The position numbers and the translations under genes were made by a program. A stretch of 64,000 nucleotides of DNA from Tetradesmus obliquus (lineage: Eukaryota; Chlorophyta; Chlorophyceae; Sphaeropleales; Scenedesmaceae). Where the stretch lies: NCBI GenBank assembly GCA_030272155.1, contig CP126194.1:7485001-7549000 (forward strand). Reading direction: 5' to 3'. Every line of letters starts with the position of its first letter. Position 1 is the stretch's first letter. The notes below the pieces were generated by a model that worked only from the letters and a program-made list of their open reading frames with translations, did no database searches and was not told where the DNA came from. Below are positions 53,338 through 64,000 of the stretch, piece by piece.

Positions 53338-56300
53338 ATGATGGCGACAATGGGACAGCAGCCAGTGTTTGTGGACCTGCAGGACACTCCTATGTTCAAG
53401 CAGACGGTGCGTTGTGAGCTGCAGAGGGTCCCATCTTTTCACACGCCATGGCACATGCAGTGCCAGCAAACATGCAGTCAGGGCTAGATGCCCAGGTCCT
53501 CAGCAAGCACCTTGGAAACTAAGAAGCATGCAACAGGCTGATCATCAGCTATATCTTCTGTTGTCAGTTAATTCATCCAATACGTTGAATTGGCAGGTCA
53601 TGCTGTGTAGCAGTTGTTGTGGCAATCCACCAAACTCATGCACACATACTGGAGGCATGCCTGCACTGCAGCAGCTTGCACACACAGGAGCCAGTGCGCA
53701 AGCGCTGGTTGCTGCAGGGTTTGGGACAGCAACTGCATTCCAGCAGCGCTGGGATCAGAGCCGTGATGTATGTGCCAACTGTGGCGCATACACGCGGCTG
53801 CCTGTGCAGCATATGCACAGAGCAAGGCAGCGATGCTGCAAATGTCAATACTGTGCCGTCATTGTGCTGCTTGCAGGTGGATGACTTGCAGGCATCAGCT
53901 AAGAAGCTCAAGGACAGATGCTTAGGTGAACCAGCTGGCAAATGCAGCAGCAGTCACACTCGCAGCTACACTTGCAGTAGGCCATCAGCAGCGGCAATTG
54001 GCAGCGGCACTGGCTTTCACCCAGCAGCAGCAGCAGCAGCAACATTGTTCTCTCATACAGCCTTTTATGTAAGTTAATCACCTGGCGTGTTGCAGTAGCT
54101 TGATGAAGCATGCTGCACACACTGACTGGCGTGTTGCAGGACTCGTGTGGCTGGGCCAGCCTTGGACGAGCGCACTGCCGGCAATCGGTCAGTGTGCATT
54201 CAAGGAAGCTGCGCCGAAATGGGCAGCAGAAACAGCACGGAGCAAAGCGCAGACAACAGTTGAAGGATCATGTCCGTGCAGCAGGACGTGCCTGGAGCGC
54301 ACACTGCTCTTCCCACGTGACTGATTAGTGGCCTGCTGATTGGCCCTGCCTGCTGAATGGCCCTGCCTGCTGCACCTGCTGTGCAGGGCTGCTGTCTGGC
54401 GCCAAGAAGTACAGGGACGCGCTGGCAGCCATGACTGAGGCGCAGCAGTCCTTCGCAGCGTCGCTGGCGGAGTTTGGCGGCGGCAGCGATGAGGAAAGCC
54501 TGTTGCTGGGTGAGCACGCAGCAGCAGGCAGCCTGCAGGACAGCACAGGGCGCAGCACAAGGACAGGCTGCAGCACGGGGCTGTGTTGCAGAAAAGGGCA
54601 GCTTGCAGGACAGGTTGAGCAGCTTGCACCGGGTCAAGCATCTTGCAGGACAGAGGTAGCACGTTGCGATGGGCCTGGCAGCTTGCAGGACAGAGGTAGA
54701 GGCTTGCGACGGCGCTGGCAGCTTGCAGGACAGGGGAGCGACTTGCAAAGGTGCCAAGTAGCCTGCAGGAAGACAAGCCTAACAGACAAGGGTGCTTGCA
54801 GGAATGAGGCAGCCTGCAGCATAGCTGTATGCATCGCAGGTCCTGAAGGGAACACCCCTGTCACGTTGGGTGCCCGCTGCTGCTGCTGCTGCTGCTGCTG
54901 CTGCAGGCTCTGCGGTGATGACTCAGTTTGTGAAGGCCTTCAGGGAGCTCAGCTATGCACTCGGCTTCATCCACGACTGTGTGAGTAGAGGGCAGCAGCG
55001 CAGCGACACAAACATGCAGGGAGTCAGCTAAAGCATTGCAAGGCCCGCAGAAGAAAGTGGCCAGCCACGAAGCAGCAAAGGCAATTAGTAGCAGCATCAC
55101 AGTCCTGCGTATTATGCATTCCGCCCGGCTCTGGCAGCGGCAAAGGACACAGCAACCAGCAAGCAATGCTTGATAGTAACGATATGAGCAACATCACGCA
55201 ACAGCTGATATGGTGTTGCTGTGCTGGTGTTGCCGCTGCTGTCAGGTTGAGAAGGACATGATCGAGGTGCTGCAGCAGGTGTGGCTGGACGGCCACCTGG
55301 CAACAGTAAGGGAGGAGGTCAAGAAGTATGAGAAGTGAGTTGCCTGCCTGCAACAGGGGCTGCAGCCGGTCTGCGATGCTGCACTCAGTAGCGCCTTAGA
55401 TATGTCTTCAGGGCAGTGCTTGGGAGCACATGCATGAGCATGTGGCAGCTGCATCACACGTATGCAGTCGCCGCCCAACCAGTTCTGCAATGTGGTAGCT
55501 AAGAGCACATGCAGCCACCCGACTACAGCCATTACCTGCGTAAAAAACTGTAGCCACAAACGTTGTTTCAACCGCCCCTGTCAGGCGCTGCTCCGAGCAT
55601 GAGACGGCGCGGCTGAAGCACCTGGCGCTGAAGAAGGTCACGCGGCGCGACGTGCTGGAGCGCAGCAGCAGCGAGCTGGCGGCGGCGCGCATCGCAGCGG
55701 ATGAGGCACGCTTTGAGCTGGCGCGCCACATGAACGAGGTGAGCGGATGCACATGCATTATCAGCAGCATGCCTAAAAGTCATGTTCCTGGCTTGCTTCA
55801 GCTCAAAAGCGTGTAGTTAAGCTTGTCCAGGCCCAGATCCGATGTTGTATCCATCATATCTGGGGCCGAGCCACTTAATTCTTTTGCAGCAATGGTTTTC
55901 CTGCATGACCTCTGCTTTGCCCCTTGCTGCCTACCTGCTGGCTGTTGCCGCCAATCCTGCAGGTGGAGGTGACCAAGCGCCACGCGTTCCTCACCATGGT
56001 GGTGGGCGTGGTGTACCAGCACCTGGCGTGCTTCAGGCAGGGCGCCACGCTGCTGGGCCGCATCGAGGGGCCCTACAGCGATGCCATGGCCATCGTGGAG
56101 CACCTGCAGCGGGAGGGCCAGGGGCGCCAGGTGAGAAGCCGCGCGCAAACTGAAGCGTAGGGAGGGGCAGAGGATGGTGAACAGCGTTTCCTCCTGCCGC
56201 GGCTTTGTAACTGTTTGGCTGGCGCACACTGTGGCAGTGCGCCTCAGCATACACCAGTGTAGTAGTACTGGCACGAAAGGTGCAAAGCATGCTTGTGCAC

Positions 56301-59300
56301 CATTTGGCGGCTGATCTGCCAGCATCCTCCGCGTTCCGAATGTTGACCTTGCAGCAAGCCTTGGAGGACATGGCGCGAGCGACACGCGAGGCAGCAGCAG
56401 CACGGGAGGCCATCATCGCGCGGGAGGCAGCAGCCGCAGCTGCAGCAGCTTCGGGCGAGGCGGATGCCACAGCAAGCATCAGCTGCGGTGGCGCTGCCGC
56501 AGGCGCTTGCGGCGCGTGCACTGTTGATGGCAGCAGCACGCACGGCTATGCTGCCTCACCAGCAGCTGCAGCATCAGCAGGCGGTGCTGCTCCAGGCTTG
56601 TCGCCCACAGCAGCTGGGGGTGCGGCTTCTCCACTGGGCCTTGGCAGCAGCAGCAGCCAGTCTTGTGGGGGCCTCAGCAGTGCAGGGGCTGCAGCTCTGG
56701 GTGGGGGGATCAGGCCGCTGAGCCAGGGTGCAGGGGCGGCAGGCTCTGCGGGTGGTGCTCCATGCAGCATGGGCAGCCTGGGCGGGCTGGGCGCGTCTGT
56801 GGCTGCTGCCATTGCTGCCACGCCTGGCGGGCCTGTGCAGCTGACGTCTGCTGCTGCTGGGCTGGTGGGGGACATTGAGCGGCTGATTCGCTCAACACAG
56901 AGCAGCGGCGGCCAGCAGGTGGGTCATGCTCGCTGCATTGCGTGGTGCAGTCAGCAGGCAGGTTGAGGGGAAGCAGCGCTACAATATGCATGATCTGGAT
57001 CATGTGCTGCTGCTGGAAAGCATCTGGCCACTTGAGCATGCATTGGACACCGCCATAGGTGTCTTTCAAGTTGTGTGATGAGCACTTTGTTAGGGTGTGT
57101 TGCTGCTGCTGCTGCTGCTGCTGCTGCCGCTGCTGCCAGGTGACTGTGATTAAGCAGGGCTACTTGAGCAAAAAGACGCAGGCCAAGGGCAGGCATGACT
57201 GGAAGCGGCGCTTCTTTGTGCTGGACAGTGAGTGGCGTCGCTCGGTCGGCTGGCTGCTTGGCGCCTTGCACTCCTCACTGGGCTGTGCTGCCTGGCACTG
57301 CAGCTGCTTTGGGAAGCAGCACTCATCAAGTTGCCATAGTGTGCTAGTATGCCATGCCAGCACACCAGCAGTACTGTGTCACAACGGTTGCATGAAGGCC
57401 TGTGGGCCACACCTGCACTGCCATCATGTGATCACATATTTCTGTTCTCTGCCCCTGCTGCTGCGCAGGCACTGGAATGATGTACTACTACAGCCACAAG
57501 GTGAGCGCAGGGCTGGCTGGCGGCAGCTGCAGGAGACACGTCCTACTTGTTTGCCTGTTTTTTCAATGCTTGCTGATGTTGATGGCTGGACATGGAATTG
57601 CAGTTGTAGCACGTGCAGCATCTGCTGTGGCCTGCAAGGCGACAAGACAAGAGGCATGTTTTTTCTTCGGTACGCGGACATCATGCCTGACCTGCTGCTG
57701 CACCGCAACCGCTGCTGCTGCCAGAGCGACAACCTCATGGCGTTGCCTGGGCGCGGCGCGCGGCCCAAGAACACGCTGCCGCTGCTGACCAGCACCGTGA
57801 AGATGGACGCGGAGGACCCCGCCATGCGCTGCTGCTTCAGGGTGGTCAGCCCCGCCGGCACCTACACGCTGCAGGCGGAGAGCGAGTTCGAGCGCGCAGA
57901 GTGGATCGCGGCGCTGCAGGTGAGGGGAGTGCAACCGCACACACGCGCACCAGAGCAGGTCTCGTGGTGGGAGCTGCACTGCCACGACATGGCTGCCTGC
58001 AGCACAGGCCAGCACTGAACTGCCTGTTAACAGCATGTAGCATAACAAAAATGCGGTTGCCATGTCTCGTGTGTCCGTTGCACGGCTGGCATTCAAGCAA
58101 AGAAGTCCTGCTGCTGCTGCTGCTGCTGTTGTTACAGGGCGTGATCGGTGTGCTGCTGAATGGCTGCATGGACCTGTCAGCGCTGCCGCGTGTGCCACTG
58201 CGCCCCACACACAGCCGCCACGGCAGCTTCCATGAGCTGCCTGACGTCACCTGCAGCAGCAGTGGAGGTGGTGCTGCTGCTGCTGCTCTTGCTGCTGTGG
58301 GAGCTGCCGCCTACCAGAGCAGCTCACAGCCTGGGTCACCCATGTCTGCTGCCTACTCGCCGTTGGCACAGGTAGGCAGCAGGGCCTGCTGTGGTTGCAG
58401 GCTTGTGGCGCCAACGTTGTGTGTGCTGGCATAGCTTGCAGCTGTTCACACGCATCTAGTGCATGTTGTGTGGGTTGGAGCATGTCACAATGTTCCAGAG
58501 CATGCCTGCTGGCCAGCAATGCTTACTTGCCATCCTTTGAACATTGTTCTTGCACCAACTTGCTTGCAGGACGGCACTCCGGGCAGCAGCCGCAGCTCTA
58601 GCCAAGGTGGCACAACAGCAGCAGCAGCAGGGCCTGAGCGCTTCTCATTGGGCCCCGGCAGCAGCCCACTAGCACCCTCACCACTGGGCACATCCAGCGG
58701 CAGCACTGACCTGCCGCCGCGCCTGCCCAGGGGCAGCAACAGCAGCGGCAGCAGCCAGGCACTGTACCAGCTGCAGCAGCAGCAGAGCGGCAGCATCCTG
58801 CGGTCCCTGGAGGCAGCAACTAGCAGCGCAGGAGGTGCCGGCCAGCAGCAGGCAGCAGCAGGCAGGGACGGCAGATCATCACAGCAACAGCAACAGGTCA
58901 GCCAGCTGAGCCATGCTCACAGCGGGATGAGCAGCAGCAGCGGTGTGCTGGAGCGGCTGCGGCAGCTGCCTGGCAACCGCTTCTGCGCGGACTGCGGCTC
59001 GCCTGACCCTGACTGGGCCAGCCTCAACCTGGGCATCCTGCTGTGCATCGAGTGCAGTGGGGTGCACCGGCAGCTGGGCGTGCATGTTAGTAAAGTGCGC
59101 AGCTGCACGCTGGACGTGAAGGCTTGGGAGCAGCCGGTGCCCGAGGTGTTTGCAGCACTAGGCAACGCCTTCAGCAACAGCGTGTGGGAGGCGGCCATGC
59201 CCACAGGGGCGGCCGCAGCAGCAGCAGGAGGGGGTAGCAGTAGCAGTGGGGGCGGCAGTGGCAGCGGCAGCGGCGTAGCGCAGAGTTCGAGTAGTGGGAG

Positions 59301-60746
59301 TGGCAGCGGCAGCGGCAGCGGTGGTGGTGGCAGCAGGGCAGTAGCGCGGGGTGACAGCTGGGTGTGGTGTGATGATGATGGCGAGGATGAAGATGACGAA
59401 AAGCTGGTTGGGCAGGAGATGGCTGCAGCGGCTGCGGCTGCTGCGGCGACAGGCAAGCACCGGCGGCGGCGCATGGTGAGTGGATTGCTCCGCAGCTGCA
59501 AGAGCAGTTGCTCCCCTGACTGTCTATGTTTGTGGTGCGGCGTGCCAGCAGTAGATGTGCTTGATGTCTTGCCACCAGCATGGCATGCGAGCCTGGCTGC
59601 AGCTGCTGCCAGCGCCAGGCTACTACAGCTATTAATCCAGGTGCAAGGGACATTCGTTGCATGCCAGCTTCCCAGATTTTATACAATGCATGGCCATCGC
59701 ATGCTGCCTGCTGTGCTGCCTGCCGCGCTGCAGCCGCTGGAGGTGCCCAGCCTGCTGACCATTGAGGAGGCGGGGGCGGTGCCTGCGGCCTGCCCCAAGC
59801 CCGGCCCCGGCGCCAGCACCGCAGACAAGTGCAGGTTCATCACGGACAAGTACGTCGCCCGCAAGTACGTGGCTGCTGGCGCAGGCGCGGGCAGGGAGGC
59901 TGCGCAGCAGCAGCTGTGGGATGCAGTCGGCGCACATGACATCAGGTGAGGGAGCTGGATGTTGATAGTAGGAGGGTGTTGGGGATGTGGGATGTTCTGC
60001 CTCATCAGCTGACTGATGTTGTTGTGCATGTTAGTAGATTTGGTGCTTTGCAGCAATCACAAATGCTGACCGCCGAGCATGTGTGCTGGCATGTGACATT
60101 GTGACTTGCTGTGTCCAAATGCGCCTTGGCAGCATGTCATGGAGCTGGAGGTGCGTGCTAGGTTGCTTGTCCAGCTGCAGCAGACACAGCTGCACGCTTT
60201 AATTGTGAGCTTAGGGCACCACGTAAACCCTCTGCTGCCCCCGCCTTGCTGCCCTACAGGTTGGCCTTGCAAGCCCTGGCAGCAGGCGCAGATGTCAATG
60301 CAGTCTACAAGTCACGCAGTGCAGCTGACCTGCTGCACAGCACTGACACCAAGGACTGCCAGAGCCCAACCGCAGCTGCTGCTGGCGCTGGGGAGTGCAG
60401 CAGCCCTAGTGAAGCAGCAGCACGCAGCAGGAGCCCTGCCTCCCCCAGCCAGCTACAAGGCGGTGTGACGCTGCTGCATGCAGCTGTGGCAGCTGGTGAC
60501 GGCCCTATGCTGGAGTTCCTGCTGCAGAACGGCGCCAGCTGGCAGCTGACTGACGCGCAGGGGCGCAGCCCGCTGCACTACGCCATCCTGCATGACTGCG
60601 CGGAGTGCGCCAAGCTGCTGCTGAAACGCAGCAGCGATGTGGCCAAGGCGGTCGACGGCCTCGGCCGCACCGCGTTTGACTTGGCAGTTGCTAAGGGGCG
60701 GGTGACTGATGAGGGTCTGTTCCTGCTGCTGAGCGGCAGCAGCTGA
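53338..60746 (+). CDS. BAR-PH-ArfGAP-ankyrin protein (ACAP/AGD type)
   Basis: Fifteen exons: 53338-53406, 53877-53925, 54387-54509, 54907-54980, 55246-55334, 55585-55738, 55963-56130, 56355-56918, 57140-57227, 57469-57500, 57725-57919, 58138-58371, 58570-59475, 59734-59945, 60260-60746; 1147 aa, all phases consistent. BAR (about 10-265): [54 protein letters not shown] Gly/Ala/Ser linker follows. [75 protein letters not shown]. Arf[19 protein letters not shown] with [20 protein letters not shown], that is a CX2CX16CX2C zinc finger with the catalytic-type Arg. Ankyrin: [40 protein letters not shown]. It should stimulate Arf-GTP hydrolysis at curved membranes in vesicle traffic. Insertions of Gly/Ser and acidic repeats split the ArfGAP domain (about 770-840), unusual for the family. 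Confidence 0.92.
54520..54800 (+). repeat. About 40-bp minisatellite in an ArfGAP intron
   Basis: Five or more imperfect units with core ggcagcttgcaggacagaggtag, spaced 39-46 bp (near 54597, 54640, 54679, 54718, 54764). Each core contains CTTGCAGG, an acceptor-like word. They lie in the intron between exons 54387-54509 and 54907-54980, which then ends in (CTG)n and the real acceptor. Confidence 0.8.
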
Positions 60747-61968
60747 CGCAGGTTGGGCTCATGTGGACAACTGTAGTTGTGTGGCCCAAGGAGAGCTTGA
60801 ATTACGGCTGGTTAAGGACAACAGTGGCAGTTGAAGCTGGTCAGCGGCGCTGCCGAGTTTTGGGCAGGAAGAGCTTTACCAAGGGTTTTGTGAGTGCTAC
60901 GGCTGACAGCAGCACAGAAGAGGTGCACTGTATGGTCTCTGTGTCGGGCAGGGTATATGATTGGGCAATCTCAGTCTTTACGTCGTTCTGTAGCATCAGC
61001 TGGATTCAACCGGGGGCGCCTTCTGTGAGGGCCGGATGGCACATCCGTATCTGAGAGCTGCAGCGCTTTCGCCCCGCTGGGGCACCAGGTACCTGGCTAG
61101 CTGCAGCTGGCATGAGTATTTGTTGGAGGCAATAGACCATTGTCGCAGCAACATTGCGGGCAAACTGATGTCGCCACATGGTGACATCGGCGTTCCACGG
61201 AAGCCAGCTAGCAATATGTTGTCATGGCTCATTCTGGCAAGCATGTTGTTTGTCGTCATGGCAGGCTCCTTGTGCATTGGGTTGATCAAGTAGTGCTGAT
61301 GACATGAAGACAGGTGCATCTGCCAGCCAGCTACAACATGTTCAGCCGCCAGGCTGCTCCTGAATGGCAGCAGCCAACAGCACCGGAGCTCCCGTGTGAC
61401 TGGCATGCACACTGTGTGGCATGGTTAGCAGAACTGCTCTGCTAGCTTCCCACTGCTGGTGGTGAGCTACATAGTCAGCTTCGTGCCATGCCAGATGCTC
61501 ATTACAGGCACGGCCTTTCCACTGGTTCCTCACACAAGGTAACTGTGGTTGCACGCCGCTTCTCCCTTTGCATGCCAAGCTGCCTTGCTTTTTTGGTATA
61601 TTCTGTTGTTGTTGTATCACGGCACGCTTGGCCAGCGGAGTAACTGTGCTGGCGCTGGCTTTTCTTCATGCTATGGACGCCACGTGGCTGTTGATACTCT
61701 TAAACGTGGCCGTGCTGCGCCACAGATGATCATCTGCCTCATGAGACAGCGCTGAAAGGTGCTTGCCACTGGCAAGCAGGCTGTCTTGCCTCTGAACTTA
61801 TTGCAGACATTCTGGCAGCGACCCTTTCGCAAACCTCTCGAGCCGCAGCAAATATTTTTGTTGTGTGCAAAAGTGTGCGCTGGTAAATCCATCAGAAACA
61901 AGGACCGACGCAATATAGCCATCGGCTACTGCCGTGACCATATCCCATATGGAGCAGCTGAACAGTGC
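60747..61968. other. Gene-free region between convergent genes
   Basis: Expected to hold the 3' UTRs of the ArfGAP gene (plus) and the LRR gene (minus). No TGTAA could be assigned confidently on either strand and no coding pattern is seen. Confidence 0.45.
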
Positions 61969-63987
61969 CTATAGTAAACAGAAATCGATGCTGTCATCCA
62001 GCAGCTGCAACCACGACAATTGCAGCGACTTTGCTGTGCTCAAGGGTGATGCTGTACGGCGCTCATTCTCGCTGGCAATGCCAAGCTCGCCACGCCATTT
62101 GCGCCACCGCACCCTTGCCCCTGGCAAGCTTGCCCGCAAGCTGCCCATCACCTCAGCCGCCACCCCACCAACAGAACACAGATCCAGCCGCTGCAGGCGC
62201 GACAGCCCTGACAGCAGCAGCAGGTCCTTCCGGCTCGCCTCATCTCGCCACTGCGCCTGCCAGCCGCCTGCCAGCCGCAGCCGTGTCAGCTGCGTCATGC
62301 GCCCAACCGCTGCCATAAAGCGGCTGCTGTAGCCGTCACGCGACTCTAGCTGCAGCTCCTGCAGCTGTGTCAATCTGTCCGCCAATGCATCCAAGTCGCT
62401 GCTGTCAAACCCGCCTTCCCTGTTGACCAGCACCAGCCGCGTCAGCCCAGTCAGGGCCGCCAGTGCTGCCAGCTGGCATGGTTGCAGCTCATTCTCATTG
62501 GCGCTGAGCCAGCCGCCTCCTCTGGCTGGCAGGCGTGTGGCAGTGCTCAGGTCCCTGAGCAGCAGCAGGCCTGCCAGGCTGCCGCACACGCTGACTGGAC
62601 ATCCTGCAATCTCATCGTCATCTGGGTTGCCAGTGCAGAAGGCGTCTGCCCCGGCATGGCTGCAGCAGCCTCCTGTTAGCTGCAGCTTGGTGAGGCTGCT
62701 GGCTGCTGCTGCGCACATTGTGATGGTGTTCAACTGCTGCAGGGTTGCCGGGTACCACTTGCAGCTCATGGAGAGCTCGCGCAGGTGCGGCAGATTGTGC
62801 CAAACATGGGCTGTTGCAGCCGCCACATCAGCTGCCTCGTAGTGTAGCGCCAGCTCCTGCAGTGCTGTCAGCTGCGAGAGGCGCTGTAGCGGCTCCCACC
62901 TGTTGGATACAACTGTGAAGCTCAAGCGCTGCAGCTGCTGCAGCCTGGACAGTGAGTTGAAATGACTGTCGTCCAGGGTGAGTATGCGGCCCAGCTGTAG
63001 CACCTGCAGCTGTGTTGGCAGCTGCAGCATCAACTCAACAGGCCAGGCTGTTGCTGCAAACTCTGTCAGCGATGTGAGGTGAGTCATGCTGACATCATCG
63101 CATGCCCAAAGCTGGTCAGGCTCGCCAGGATCCAGCTGCAGCTGCCGCAGCGGCAGCGGCAGCGCCAGCAGCTGCTGCAGCGGCTGATCCAGCGTGGACC
63201 AAAAGCCACCAAGCTTGAGTGATGTCAGCTGCGGAATCCGGGCTAGGGCACCCAGACAATCACCTCGGGCTGTAGAGTCGCTGACGCCACCATACAGCTG
63301 CAGCTGCTTTAAGTTGGTCATGCTGGCGAATGCTGCTGATGTTGCTGCATCTTCTGCAGAGCTGCTGTGCTCCAGGTGCAGCGACAGAGCCGTCAAGCTG
63401 TGTGCCGGCAGCGCAGCGAGTAGGGCTGGCCTGTGTAAATAGTCACTGCTGAAGCTGGCAAGCTGCAGGCAAGGCCGCTGCACCAGCTGCTGCTGCTGCT
63501 GATGGCAGGTGGTGCTGGGCCTGGCTGCTTCCGCTGCAGCCACTGCTCCTGCTGCTGCTGCAGCTGCTGTAACTGTGGCTGGCGCAGCTGCATGTGTGCC
63601 CAGTGCTGCAGCTGCTGCCTCTAAGGCTTGCTGCAGCAGCAGCAGCAGGGCTGCGTTGATAGACGGGCCCTCAGGGGGTCCTTGATCCATGTCTTGCTCA
63701 TCTGCTGTTGCGGCACGCAGCTTTATGCTTGTGACTAGCGAGGCGTGAGTGTGCAGCCAGCTGCGAAAGCTCATCATCTGTTGCGCAGCTGGGTGTGCGT
63801 CCAGCACAGCATGTGCGTTGCGAGCCTCACACTGCTGCACTGCCTCCCTCCAGGCCTTGCATGCTCGCGCTGCTGCACACAGCACCCGGGGGTCTGTGTT
63901 GAGCGCTGGGTGCTCCGCAGCAATGGACAACGCTGTAGTTGCTGGAATGTGGGGCGCACCTGCCTGCAGTAGCAGAAGGTGCAGCAC
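61969..63987 (-). CDS. Leucine-rich-repeat protein, F-box-like N-terminus, possibly 5'-partial
   Basis: A 672-codon intronless frame that stays open to the window edge, so the true start may lie beyond 64000. The first 50 residues (ALNTDPRVLCAAARACKAWR) look like the second half of an F-box. Irregular leucine-rich repeats fill the rest: HSLTALSLHLEH, MTNLKQLQLYGG, IPQLTSLKLGGF, LPTQLQVLQLGR, LQQLQRLSFTVV, LTALQELALHYE, LTQLQELQLESR, LSRLQRLDLCSV. A poly-Ala and a Gln run (about 125-165) interrupt the start. The architecture is that of the intronless LRR gene at 7617-9731, but the two are not close copies. A substrate adaptor for ubiquitination is the usual inference, with no direct support here. 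Stop at 61969-61971. Confidence 0.68.
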   Translation of the reverse strand: MLHLLLLQAGAPHIPATTALSIAAEHPALNTDPRVLCAAARACKAWREAVQQCEARNAHAVLDAHPAAQQMMSFRSWLHTHASLVTSIKLRAATADEQDMDQGPPEGPSINAALLLLLQQALEAAAAALGTHAAAPATVTAAAAAAGAVAAAEAARPSTTCHQQQQQLVQRPCLQLASFSSDYLHRPALLAALPAHSLTALSLHLEHSSSAEDAATSAAFASMTNLKQLQLYGGVSDSTARGDCLGALARIPQLTSLKLGGFWSTLDQPLQQLLALPLPLRQLQLDPGEPDQLWACDDVSMTHLTSLTEFAATAWPVELMLQLPTQLQVLQLGRILTLDDSHFNSLSRLQQLQRLSFTVVSNRWEPLQRLSQLTALQELALHYEAADVAAATAHVWHNLPHLRELSMSCKWYPATLQQLNTITMCAAAASSLTKLQLTGGCCSHAGADAFCTGNPDDDEIAGCPVSVCGSLAGLLLLRDLSTATRLPARGGGWLSANENELQPCQLAALAALTGLTRLVLVNREGGFDSSDLDALADRLTQLQELQLESRDGYSSRFMAAVGRMTQLTRLRLAGGWQAQWRDEASRKDLLLLSGLSRLQRLDLCSVGGVAAEVMGSLRASLPGARVRWRKWRGELGIASENERRTASPLSTAKSLQLSWLQLLDDSIDFCLL

Positions 63988-64000
63988 AGCAGCAGCAGCA

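Noticed and set aside
57629..57724. 5' extension of the PH exon ([12 protein letters not shown] frame)
   Set aside because: Acceptor at 57724 gives phase 0 and the expected PH sequence; the extension adds unfamiliar Cys/Arg-rich residues and needs a poor acceptor.
1..64000. tRNA, rRNA and snRNA genes
   Set aside because: Scanned for TTCRA-type B boxes and clover-leaf arms; nothing gave a convincing match by eye. A tRNAscan or Infernal run would settle it.

Overview
This is nuclear DNA of a green alga, most likely a chlorophyte of the Sphaeropleales/Scenedesmaceae kind. That placement is inferred from style, not from a database match. The evidence: GC-rich genes split by many short GT-AG introns, pervasive (CAG)n/(CTG)n tracts with poly-Ala, poly-Gln and poly-Ser runs, TGTAA polyadenylation motifs after several stop codons, single-exon F-box/LRR-like genes, a TKL receptor-type kinase and a thylakoid TPM-domain protein. 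Only spliced models rebuilt exon by exon are annotated; most long open frames are shadows of CAG repeats.

Layout. 1-1375 (+): 3' part of a Peter Pan/SSF1 ribosome-biogenesis gene. 1927-5533 (+): secreted bicupin of the oxalate decarboxylase type. 7617-9731 (-): single-exon F-box/LRR protein. 9732-13502: gene-free, with tandem palindromes and a minisatellite. 13503-23829 (-): 17-exon transmembrane TKL kinase; its exon lengths sum to 5637 nt (1878 aa) in one frame. 24216-27091 (-): HGH1, eight exons, 353 aa. 27567-30655 (+): coiled-coil protein. 31374-36890 (+): GH5 glycosidase, 14 exons, 455 aa. 36891-41223: gene-free. 41224-43746 (-): leucine-zipper protein. 45161-49199 (+): SnoaL/NTF2-like protein with a LINE fragment in one intron. 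50602-52890 (-): Psb32/TLP18.3-like thylakoid protein. 53338-60746 (+): BAR-PH-ArfGAP-ankyrin protein, 15 exons, 1147 aa. 61969-63987 (-): second LRR gene, probably cut by the window edge. HGH1/coiled-coil and Psb32-like/ArfGAP are head-to-head pairs with gaps of about 0.45 kb. The genes are ordinary single-copy neighbours and do not form a pathway.

Most unusual signal. In five of the nine intron-containing genes, short segments that include an exon edge and its splice site are tandemly duplicated within the adjoining intron, up to six copies. They create spare acceptors, spare donors and sometimes complete in-frame mini-exons. Examples: PPAN three acceptor copies; TKL kinase four acceptor copies, one perfect 46-bp donor-side copy and a duplicated GSLRAAL exon start; GH5 three copies of an intron with both exon edges, one carrying a Glu-to-Lys change at the catalytic position; the leucine-zipper gene six donor-side copies; the SnoaL gene two acceptor-side copies. 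Other notable items are a 5'-truncated LINE with a (TGTAA)n tail and a likely 8-bp target-site duplication, two tandem perfect 22-bp palindromes, a 27-bp-arm hairpin over a stop codon, a GC-AG intron, and an in-frame stop in the kinase that is removed only if a 48-nt intron is spliced.
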